Shown one piece after another: positions 1 through 7,702 of a stretch of DNA of 25,719 nt. A program made the translations under genes and the position numbers. Numbering within the stretch: the first letter of the stretch is position 1; every line of letters begins with the position of its first letter. The notes below the pieces were generated by a model that was given only the letters and a program-made list of their open reading frames with translations, was not told where the DNA came from and did not search any database. Source of the stretch: Oehlia diaphana (lineage: Eukaryota; Glomeromycota; Glomeromycetes; Glomerales; Glomeraceae); NCBI GenBank assembly GCA_003833135.1, contig QZLH01000072.1, positions 153,411 through 179,129 on the forward strand, read 5' to 3'.

Positions 1-38
1 CACATGACTATGATGTAATTTCGACCATTTCGACTTTA

Positions 39-69
39 ATTTCGACTTTTGACCTTCCCAAGTCGAAAT
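39..69. repeat. Perfect 10-bp inverted repeat in a TTTCGAC-rich stretch
   Basis: ATTTCGACTT at 39-48 is the exact reverse complement of AAGTCGAAAT at 60-69, with an 11-nt loop. The word ATTTCGAC occurs repeatedly in the first 100 bases. This looks like one end of a small inverted-repeat element cut by the window edge, but the other end cannot be seen. Confidence 0.45.
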
Positions 70-489
70 ATTTCTACTTTTGGTCTTTAATTTCGACTTC
101 ATGTATAATATGCCTAGCTTATGTATTCTTTATATATCATCCACATAGAATAATAAATTCATAAGTATATGAATCCATATAAACAAATAAGATAATTTAA
201 GAAAAATAAAACTTATATATTCTTGACTTTTAAAATAAATGAATTCTTCTCATCTATCATTTTAGGAATTCATAACATAGATTTATAATCTTTCTTAATA
301 AACTTTATTATTTTTGCAAAACTATTTTTTCATGTGAGCAGATAAATCAATTATTCTTGAGGTATCATATCACAATATAATCTTTCAATTGCCATAAATC
401 TTTTCTTATTTTTTATTGTACGTTAATTTTAGATATTTTTTTGAAGTAGATGTTACTAACATTCTTTCTCAAAGATAAAGTCCAAACTT

Positions 490-660
490 TTAAGCAAAAG
501 CAAGTGAGTCTTCTAGAGGCAAAGTTTCTTCATTTTCATCATTATAATCATTTGCTTCATTTGAAGGAATCTCATTATTAGTTTTATCACCTTCATCTAT
601 TTGTACATAATTTAAAGAAAATGGCTTTGTAATTTTACTACTATCAGGTAGTGTATTATC
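490..660 (-). pseudogene. Terminal exon of a decayed, unrecognised minus-strand gene
   Basis: A TAG acceptor at 661-663 (preceded by a T-run on the minus strand) is followed by 56 open codons and a TAA at 490-492. The translation begins DNTLPDSSKITKPFSLNYVQ, is acidic in the middle and ends EDSLAFA. Codon content looks like protein rather than random AT-rich DNA. The segment just upstream on the same strand, about 665-830, is in-frame coding-like (EEKPPSKKKFK) but holds several stops, so the gene as a whole is broken. No known domain was recognised. It probably belongs with the exon-like segments at 892-1013 and 1345-1740. Confidence 0.45.
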
Positions 661-891
661 CTATAAAAAAAATAATTTGATTTACCTTTTGTGAAAGATG
701 TTTTTTAACTAAAAATCAAGTTATATGCTGACTCTTTTACTTTATTTAAATTTCTTTTTTGATGGAGGTTTCTCTTCATAAAATCAAACTCACTTTATTT
801 GTTTTTATTCTTCATCTTCCTAAAGAATTAAAATAATAAAATAATTAGCTCTATTGCTTCTCAACTAAATAAAAAAAATACACATCGATAC

Positions 892-1013
892 CTTTTTCTG
901 ATTTCTCTTTTTTGAAGATTCAGCAATAAAAGTTCTATTGGATATAATTCTATTATTTATAGTATTTATAGTCCTGTCTATAAATGTCAGTTGATGGCAA
1001 TGAATCTGTCTAT
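892..1013 (-). pseudogene. Exon-like fragment of the same decayed minus-strand gene
   Basis: An open minus-strand frame reads QIHCHQLTFIDRTINTINNR and then a basic tail ending KKRNQKK. It stops exactly at a plausible splice donor (GTATCG, whose G is at 891). A matching acceptor ending in CTTTAG precedes GAAGATGAAGAA further down the minus strand, but that next segment has in-frame stops. The basic tail followed by an acidic stretch looks like a linker. The family was not recognised. I infer that it is part of one multi-exon gene running from about 1740 to 490 that has lost function. Confidence 0.4.
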
Positions 1014-1162
1014 ATGATCATTTATTATCCATTGCTTTTGCTAAATAATAATCTTATTAAGTGTCTTAAAATGGATATTTTAGCTATTTAGTGAAATTCC
1101 CTTCTGATTAATAATCAACCTAAAAGGCTATCAGAGTTTTGGCAAAATCTTAAATAATAGAA

Positions 1163-1338
1163 GACCATCTGTATTTTATAGCAGTATGACCTAGAAGGCC
1201 GTTGCTACGCAACTAAATTAATAACAAAAGAATTTATATATACAAATAACAGACATTCTAAAAGGTCATCTGTACTTCGTAGTAATATGACCTAGAATGC
1301 TGTTACTACGCAACTAAATTAACAACAAAAGAATCTAT
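1163..1338. repeat. Direct duplication, two units of about 75 bp with 101-bp period
   Basis: The unit at 1163-1236 is repeated at 1264-1338. Both contain TATGACCTAGAA, a GCTACGCAACTAAATTAA or TACTACGCAACTAAATTAA core, and ACAAAAGAATYTA. The copies differ by scattered substitutions, so the duplication is old. It lies inside the decayed minus-strand gene region. Confidence 0.7.
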
Positions 1339-1344
1339 TTATAC

Positions 1345-1740
1345 TTGTTTTTTTATAATTATCAATAATATCTGCGCTCTTTTGCACCTGAAACCTGTTT
1401 TAGAATTAAAAAGGTTCATCAAACTCTTAATGTAATAATCTAACTTCTGATCAAAAGTTTTTACTTTGCATTTATTTAGAAAATCAAGGATTTAATGCAA
1501 GTATTTTGAGTTGGGAAGACTCAGAAGTATCTGTTTGAATTTCTGAAATACTGGTCAAAGGTTTACTGGCTATAGTGATGCTTGAAAGTTTACTAACCAT
1601 AGTGGTAAATTGGATAAAATAAATGCTTCTATGTATTCTTTACACCCATCTTCTACTTATACAGTTTTCCATTCTTCTTTGATCTGCAGATGAAATAATA
1701 GTCTAAAATTAGTGTGAATAGGTACGCTAAGGGTCTAAAG
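1345..1740 (-). pseudogene. Decayed coding segment, family not recognised
   Basis: Three overlapping minus-strand frames look coding and join end to end through frameshifts. The first reads KEEWKT, a stop, then EDGCKEYIEAFILSNLP. The second starts MVSKLSSITIASKPLTSISE and continues to SSQLKILALNP. The third reads ILDFLNKCKVKTFDQKLDYY, then IKSLMNLFNSKTGFRCKRAQ. The last block is basic with helical character and an alternating hydrophobic pattern. At least two frameshifts and one nonsense codon separate the blocks. The direct duplication at 1163-1338 follows immediately downstream on this strand. It could be a transposon protein or a lineage-specific fungal protein. Confidence 0.4.
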
Positions 1741-2444
1741 ATCCAGGGATAGTTGCAAAATAAGAAAAACCTAGATTTTTATTAAAAATTCACTGATCAC
1801 AAATTAAGATTTTGTTCTAAATGCTTTGCATTAGTGTATATACAATCAAACTATCAGCATAAATAATCCTTATCAATTTGTCTATTACTACTCTGCTATT
1901 CATATGTGAAAAGTTAATTAAAGCAAGTTTTTTATTTGCAATACATTGGATAAATTACAAGTTAGCAACTTTGCTTATGATACAGTTGAAAGGCACTAGT
2001 CCTAAAGGAACTTGCTTCATACATGATAGTCTATCCTATTAATTGTGTCTATTCTATCTACCATCCAATAACCTGCTATATTCATTACTTTTTATCCTAA
2101 CTTTAATCATAACACTAACGATAAGCTTGAAAGGAAAACTATATGATGCTTTCTTGCAAATGCTCAGTCTAAACTAAAAATAAATCTATCATTAATTGTA
2201 ATGTCTCACCCGGTGCTTTTCTAAATAAGATTCGTCTCCACTATTTTACTGGCACTTTTACATTGAGGTATGTAGTAAATATGCCCGTTCTATTTGCTTA
2301 TTTATACAATTGCAGAGTTTGTATTTATAGGTTGCGAAATTTCATTTGCAAAAAAAAAATTTTATTAAAGTGAGATAATATATATGTGCTTTACACATTA
2401 CACAGCTTGGCAAGAATTTCAGGTGATCAGTTCACATAACGAAA
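1741..2444. other. Intergenic or decayed sequence, no supported gene
   Basis: No intact reading frame is visible. A few short minus-strand stretches look faintly coding, for example MNIAGYWMVDRIDTINRI around 2080-2030, but none extends or carries a motif. It may be the eroded middle of the decayed minus-strand gene on either side. Confidence 0.3.
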
Positions 2445-2920
2445 CTATGCTTTTACAGATACTATTGGAGTTTCATGATTAAGAGGATCTTTGCAGGTGA
2501 TACAATAAGTTCATTCTCCACAATATTCATCAGCACCCCATTCACCTCTTATATCATCACATATACTTTCTTCTTTATGGATTCCATTACATAATGGACA
2601 GAGTGTTAAACTATTAAGATTAAACTGCTTACCACATTCACTACTATCACTTAAAATAGAAACAAAAACCACTCCAGCACTAATCTGATTACATGTTTTC
2701 ATTTTTCTTCTGGATCAGTCAGGTTTTGTGAGATGATCCTATCTTACCAGAAGAAGTTATGGATGATGTACTTACCTCAGTTATGGAAATATTGTCTGGA
2801 CTAATCTCGAAGAATTAGAGATATGGTTGAAGGAATAGGTGTGGTTGGTATGGTTACCTCGGCTGATTTGGGTGTAGTTGATGCATTTACTTCAAGCAAG
2901 ATTTTTTTGGATTTTTCTTA
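2445..2920 (-). pseudogene. Broken zinc-ribbon-like protein fragment
   Basis: The best part, starting at an ATG at 2700-2702, reads MKTCNQISAGVVFVS, then LCPLCNGIHKEESI and GEWGADEYCGE before a TGA at 2511-2513. The same frame then continues TYCITCKDPLNHETPIVSVK to a TAG at 2445-2447. The cysteine pairs CPLC and CITC with a histidine between them suggest a zinc ribbon. Upstream on the same strand are Ser/Thr-rich coding-like segments (EVNASTTPKSAEVTIPTTP, then ISPDNISITEVSTSSITSS) in other frames. The relic therefore carries one internal stop plus about two frameshifts. I recall similar CPLC...IHK segments in repeated Rhizophagus proteins but cannot name a function. Confidence 0.5.
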
Positions 2921-2979
2921 TATGATGAACCATACCTGGTCTGATTGTGATAAGCGAGCAATCGCTTTCAACGTAGTTT

Positions 2980-3690
2980 TCAATCAGAAAATCAAAAAAA
3001 AAAAACCTTGCCATTTTGAGCAATTTTAAAAAACACTGAACCGATTTTTGATTAATATGATGTGATGCATCTTACCTGATCATGAATGTGAAAACGCGCG
3101 CAAATGTTCATGGCAGATTATGATTAGTAACATAACAGTTTCTAAGTATTCCTTTATCAGAAAATCAAAACCCATATTATTACGTGCAATCTTCTGAAAT
3201 ATCCGATTTTTTGTTGATAATTCTTACCAGATCTTGAATTTGAAAACGCGCGCAAATGTTCATGACAAAATATGATTGATAGCAATCCGAATTACACGTG
3301 CTCCTCTATCAGAAATCAAAAATAAAGCCATGTTACTATGTACAATGTTTATAAAATCGGTAAATATTAAGTCCGAATTTAATAATCTTTGATAATTTAT
3401 CAATTACTTACTATTTACAGTATAAATACACATTATTAAAGTACTCGAGCAAACGTCCATGCTCCTAATCAGAATAATTGTTATTATATAATTCATTACT
3501 TTTCTATCGGAGAAGATCATAAAAATTGTTAAGTATTATGTCCGAATTTAAGAAACTTTGATAAATCATCAATCGCTTATAATTTACAATATATATACCC
3601 ATGATAAAGAACTCGAGCTAACGTCCACGTCACAATTAGAATAATTGTTATTACATCATTCCTTGGTTTTCAATCGGAACAACAAATGCC
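2980..3690. repeat. Five-copy degenerate tandem array, unit about 150-200 bp
   Basis: A landmark resembling TATCAGAAAATCAAAA recurs at about 2982, 3155, 3307, 3505 (TATCGGAGAAGATC) and 3672 (AATCGGAACAACAAAT). Units one and two of the middle share GCGCGCAAATGTTCATG exactly (about 3096 and 3247). The next two share GTCCGAATTT at 3371 and 3540, CTCGAGC at 3444 and 3612, and AGAATAATTGTTATTA. The corresponding word in those units is GCAAACGTCCATG or GCTAACGTCCACG, so all look like diverged copies of one unit. The 3' copy runs into the exon-like fragment at 3651-3898. Confidence 0.65.
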
Positions 3691-3898
3691 ATTGCTGCCT
3701 TTCGTGAACATTTCCAATAGCCACAATGAGTAACTTCTAAAATAACACTACTACCCTCACCTAACCCTGACTTTGAAATAGTAAGATATCTGGCTTTGCC
3801 ACATGATGAAAATGTGGAAGCGCTTCTTTAGTGACAAGCCCACTCTAATAGAACTTTTCTTGCAATAGGTGAATATTTATAGTCCGAGACAAAACAGC
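3651..3898 (-). pseudogene. Orphan exon with one internal stop, family not recognised
   Basis: After a TTGCAG acceptor (minus strand, ending at 3899) an 82-codon frame runs to a TAA at 3651-3653. It reads CFVSDYKYSPIARKVLLEWA, then CH, a single internal TAA, RSASTFSSCGKARYLTISKS, and later SVILEVTHCGYWKCSRKAAM. One premature stop in about 80 codons in DNA this AT-rich is strong evidence of former coding use. Four cysteines and a histidine (SSCGK, THCGYWKC) could bind a metal. No upstream exon on the same strand could be joined to it with confidence, although the small ORF at 4432-4530 is in the right orientation to be a first exon. Confidence 0.45.
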
Positions 3899-4431
3899 CT
3901 GCAAGTTGAAATTATCATCACCCAAAAATTTTAGTCACGCCTCAAATTAATTTGGGACGAGTTTAAAAAGCAATTACGTCAAAATATGCATGATTATGTA
4001 TGACAAAAATGTTCCTTATGTTGGGTACGCTGGGTAAGGCTTACGCGCAGAATTCTTGAAACTTTGCGCAGTATCGTAGCGCAGAAGAAATTAAGCAATC
4101 AATTTCTTGTATATAAAGCGGAATGGAATATTGTGAAAATGAAGTATATAAGTATTAAAATATGAATTGGAAATGTTATTTTTTTTCCTCAGTTGCTAAT
4201 ACTCCCGTAACTATACTATAAGTTCGAGGAATAATATTTTGTATAGTTTGTGTGTTATGTAGAGATGAATATAGACAAAAGTTCTGTAAATATGGGTGGG
4301 ATATTTATTTCGAAAATCTAGTGTTGAAAAAGCAGGAAATCTCGTAGTTAGTTATAGAGATGGAAATAAATTATAAATATTTTTTCAAAAATGCGAAAGA
4401 GCAAAGAAATAACTTGATGCAGGGACTCGCA
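3899..4431. other. Gene-poor spacer with three GCGCAG words
   Basis: No coding frame was found. GCGCAG occurs three times at about 4044-4074, which stands out in AT-rich DNA. A T-rich run sits at about 4182-4190. Confidence 0.3.
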
Positions 4432-4530
4432 TTAAATGGCCCAGGATCCGCGTGCTCCTCCCTCTTTGATAGCATCATACATTTCATCGCTACCTCTATC
4501 TGAAAAATCAGTAATAATAGCTTCGGGCAT
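4432..4530 (-). CDS. Small ORF of 32 codons, coding-like, possibly a first exon
   Basis: A minus-strand ATG at 4528-4530 opens a frame beginning MPEAIITDFSDRGSDEMYDA, followed by IKEGGARGSWAI and a TAA at 4432-4434. The composition is rich in Gly, Asp, Glu and Ala, using GC-containing codons quite unlike the surrounding AT-rich DNA. That argues for a real or recently real coding segment. A TCACGTGA palindrome lies 18 bp upstream of the ATG. The ORF is divergent from the Uma2-like gene that starts about 130 bp away. It may be a small protein, an exon of a longer gene on the minus strand, or the truncated start of one. The family was not recognised, and no donor site was clearly identified at its end. 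Confidence 0.4.
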   Translation of the reverse strand: MPEAIITDFSDRGSDEMYDAIKEGGARGSWAI

Positions 4531-4547
4531 TTTGCATCGAAAATTTG

Positions 4548-4555
4548 TCACGTGA
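4548..4555. promoter_or_regulatory. TCACGTGA palindrome between divergent genes
   Basis: An exact TCACGTGA (E-box/G-box-like core CACGTG) lies 18 bp upstream of the minus-strand small ORF and about 210 bp upstream of the first coding bases of the Uma2-like gene. CACGTG is the classical bHLH site in fungi. A role here is inference. Confidence 0.35.
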
Positions 4556-4763
4556 TTTTTTATCTACTTGTACGACTCCAAATAAATAATTTGTGTATTT
4601 ATATTATTTATATTTGATTTGTGCGATAAAATCATTCTGCAAAAAAAAATCTAACGATCACACTTAAAAATTGCCTCGAGATCAATACCGAAGGTAAGGT
4701 TATGGTACAGTACGTAACAGTTTCCCAAACTAATAAAGTATATTAACCGTTGCTGTTATTTCA

Positions 4764-5803
4764 GATTCAGAGATTCGTTATCGCCCTTACTTTACTCGTT
4801 CCTCTCGCTCCCAGCCTACTCCTCAGTCTGATTTCCGATCTGCTTCCACTATCGACTCTCCAACATCCTCACAAACTATACAAGAGGAAAACCAGAAAAG
4901 GAAAAGGATCCAACTTCTTTCTAAGGATATTAATTCAGCCAGGGAACGTTTGCTCGCTTTACCACAATTAGAAGAGCATGGGGAATACACGGGACCATGC
5001 GAAATAATTTTAAGAGAAAATGTTTCGCTCGAAGAATATCTCGATTATCGTGACAAGAACCCAAGTCTTCCAGTTCGTTATACTTGCATGATGAAAAAAT
5101 CAAGGCATATGAAATACCTTTAGCTCCCCATTCAATGGTATCAGCAGTTATCAAAGGATTGATGTTCGGTTGGAATCATCAGGAATTGGAATATGGAGAT
5201 GATACAAATATGACTGTAGGGCAAAATAGTGCGAAGGAGCCTGACTCTTGGGTTCGACCAGAAGGGCGTCCTCAACAGATACCTTTTAAAGCAATGGACA
5301 GATTTGGGGGGCATATACAACGATGATAATTGAAGTTGGTTACACACAGACTCACAGAGCCTTCCTGACTTGCATCAAAAATGGCACTTTACTTTTCTCA
5401 AGCAACATCAATTCAGATCGTGCTGGTTATTAAAATATTTAATCTACGTGTAGATAATACCTTTGTACTAATTGCCGCGTTATATCTTCGTACAAATCAA
5501 AATCCTCTTACCCCAGTCAATGTCATATATTTTGGGACAGCAGATCCTTCGCAATCAACCGTGAACTATATCATTAATACTATGAAAGTGCTTCCTAATA
5601 ACTTTATTGGTGTTGGACGCACCGTAAATGGTGTTAATTGTCCTCCTTGCAATATGGCCGGTATTCCAATGTACCAAATGAACATTCCTGCAGCAGAGCT
5701 TTTCGATGGAGATCCTAATGGCATTACCGCGGTTGCGGCTGGAGGATTTAACCTGGATCTCTGGGAGCTTCTAGTTAAAGCACGAAAGGGATTCAATGTA
5801 TAA
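4764..5803 (+). pseudogene. Uma2-like PD-(D/E)XK nuclease-family gene with four one-base losses
   Basis: Five consecutive frames give one protein that matches, end to end, a repeated Rhizophagus family resembling Uma2 endonuclease-like domains. An intron of 71 bp (4694-4764, GTAAGG...TTTCAG) precedes DSEIRYRPYFTRSS. A charged helix follows, then YTGPCEIILRENVSLEEYLD. Frame two (5084) gives LHDEKIKAYEIPLAPHSMVS and the PD-like motif AKEPDSWVRPEG. Frame three (5311) gives TTMIIEVGYTQTHR with the second acidic residue. Frame four (5358) gives SLPDLHQK. Frame five (5381-5803) runs MALYFSQATSIQIVLVIKIF to ARKGFNV and a TAA. Each change of frame is a net loss of one base, near 5082, in the G run ending at 5310, near 5358 and in the A run at 5377-5381. 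There is no nonsense codon in the expected frames. The upstream exon (4655-4693) has no ATG, so the start is lost or unrecognised. It is either a recent pseudogene or an intact gene with sequencing errors. Confidence 0.75.
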
Positions 5804-5844
5804 AATTTTATAAATGAGTATTTAGGGTTGTTTGACGAAACATT

Positions 5845-5860
5845 TATATAATAAAAAAAA
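5845..5860 (+). terminator. Candidate polyadenylation signal of the Uma2-like gene
   Basis: An ATAATAAAA stretch about 45 bp after the stop codon, followed by a T run, fits an AATAAA-type 3' end signal. This is a weak call in AT-rich DNA. Confidence 0.3.
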
Positions 5861-5892
5861 GTTTTTTTATTGCAATTGTAGCATGTTAGCAT

Positions 5893-6429
5893 ATTTTATT
5901 AGGATTTATTATACAAATTCATCAAATTCATCATCATTTACAGTAGAGCATTTTCTCGCGGTAAATTTTTAGCTTAATTCTAATTTTCGATAAAAAGAAC
6001 AATACACAGATTAGCTTAGAGACTTGCATTAAAATAAACGATATGATAAGAATCTTCACAGTATTTACCCACATTTCGGGCTTGTGTTTTATTCTGTATG
6101 CATGAAATAAGTTCCAGATAGCAATTAAAATATAATTTTTTTCACCAATGGAGTGCCGTTGCGACCCAAAGAGCACCGTAACAAAAGTTACAGTCACGTG
6201 ATATTTTGATTGTACTACAAAACAAATGTCCAATCAAAACATCCCTCTTATTCATTAATAACTTGCCGATATTACGACGTTTACTTTTATTATTTTTTAA
6301 ATTTTTATAATGCAATAACTTTAAAATAATTAATAAAATACAAATTTTAAAGTAATTTTATAAGACCACACATATTTTTATTGATATATTATTACTAGAC
6401 AGGTAAACGTGTACATATTAATAAAGAAG
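5893..6429. other. Intergenic spacer with one TCACGTGA site
   Basis: No supported gene was seen. The open minus-strand frame at 5934-6233 has no recognisable motif and a composition like translated AT-rich DNA. TCACGTGA is at 6194-6201. Confidence 0.35.
6194..6201. promoter_or_regulatory. TCACGTGA palindrome
   Basis: This is an exact copy of the 8-bp palindrome seen at 4548, between the Uma2-like gene and the MULE relic. No nearby start codon supports a promoter role. Confidence 0.25.
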
Positions 6430-7497
6430 CTACTCTAAGAACATTGTATTCTCGTTATGATCCTTCCAAGTGCGTGGAAAAGTTATTCTTCTTGAATATG
6501 ATTTAATATCATCAACTACCTTTTCATTTCTGAAAATTTTTTAACTACTGAATTGGCCCAGTGATAATTTTTTGCTTGGTGTTGTTCTATAACTATTTTT
6601 TAGCTTCATCTAATAAGTTTCTAGTTCGGCAAAAATTAATTCACCATCTTTTATTTCTTCATTATTTTGTATGCTGCCATTATTGATAACTAAATCATTT
6701 GCAACATCACGTAAAGCTTATAAATAAAAAAAAAATGAAAAAATTAGCAATATAATAATTATAAAATCAATAAAATCTTTTGAAAATTTTACCATTTGAG
6801 TTTGAGAATGCCACACATATTTTATTCTTTTGTGAATTGTCACCATTTTCTTGATCCCTTTTTTCATATTTCAAGAATGGATAAACTCCTTGTCGTTTCA
6901 CCTGTAAAAAATGCAAATCATTTCCCAAACTTTTTTGTAATAGTACAAGGTGATAACACATAGGCCACCGGCTTAAAGAAATGCATGACAGCTACAAATC
7001 CATTTTTCAGTATTTGTTACGTGAACATTTTCTTTTTCTTCATGTTTTTCAAGTTTTTTCCACTCTTTTTAAAGCCGTGAAGGCTTTTTAAAATTCGAAT
7101 TTGGCGTTGTTGATGATGTGGAATTAATCGTTTAATAATGATAAAGACCACCAAATCTAGTCTAGGACGAAAAAATTTGGGCAAAAAATCCCGTTTAATC
7201 ACATTCCAATGGGACTCAATTAACATAGTTGTTTGAATAAGCATAGTTCATTTGAATAAGCCTATAGAATCCAATGATCCTTTTGATACCAATTCGTCCA
7301 GTTTAATACCAAATCATACATTTCTCTAACAGATATAACCCAAATCTCATTAATTGAAAAATATTCATTATTATCATGTGGAATTAAAGGATGAAGTTGA
7401 AGATGCCTTGTAATTAATTTTAATATATCTCGCAAATTTTTTGGACGGAATTTAAAGGTTTTTCAATTTTTTGCGTATGCTTGATTGAGATGATGCG
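6430..7497 (-). pseudogene. MULE-type transposase relic, C-terminal half with SWIM finger
   Basis: Read on the minus strand, the pieces keep the order of a MULE transposase. LRDILKLITRHLQLHPLIP is followed by EYFSINEIWVISVREMYDL and WYQKDHWIL. The conserved block IESHWNVIKRDFLPKFFRP, then RLDLVVF, is at about 7210-7130. Next come EWKKLEKHEEKENVHVTNTE and KWICSCHAFL, and in another frame MCYHLVLLQKSLGNDLHFL. Together CSC...CYH gives the C-x-C...C-x-H SWIM zinc finger (Cys codons at 6994-6996 and 6988-6990, Cys and His at 6956-6958 and 6950-6952). The tail reads LRDVANDLVINNGSIQNNEE, later LLDEAKK and FPRTWKDHNENTMFLE, with a TAG at 6430-6432. The catalytic DDE portion expected further upstream is missing. 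At least four frameshifts and several stops make it dead. No terminal repeats were identified. Confidence 0.75.
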
Positions 7498-7702
7498 TTT
7501 ATATTAACTATTTTTATCATTATTCTCATGCATTATTGTGGCTTGAAAAAAAATTTTTGTGGCTTAGTATTATGTTGGGTTAAACATGTGAAGTATATTT
7601 TTATATTTAATACTATGTAACCATCGATCCTTTATTACATAATGCAGAGATTTTGAATAATAAAGCAATTTTTAATCTAATTTTTTTTTTCATTATTAAA
7701 GC

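Noticed and set aside
2823..3029. Plus-strand open frame of 68 codons
   Set aside because: It runs into a poly-A stretch and opposes the better supported minus-strand Ser/Thr-rich coding pieces. No motif is present.
2980..3690. CRISPR-like array
   Set aside because: Units are 150-200 bp, diverged and without short constant repeats or spacers, in a eukaryotic context.
5240..5262. tRNA B-box-like GGTTCGA
   Set aside because: It lies within the Uma2-like coding sequence. There is no A box or cloverleaf, and no tRNA or rRNA was found anywhere in the window.
4930..5347. Minus-strand frames over the Uma2-like gene (4930-5154 and 5141-5347)
   Set aside because: They are antisense shadows of a family-matching plus-strand protein.
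5566..5892. Minus-strand frame of 108 codons
   Set aside because: It is antisense to the intact 3' part of the Uma2-like gene, which has an end-to-end family match.
5934..6233. Minus-strand frame of 99 codons
   Set aside because: The hydrophobic and basic composition is what translated AT-rich spacer gives. It has no domain and no splice structure.
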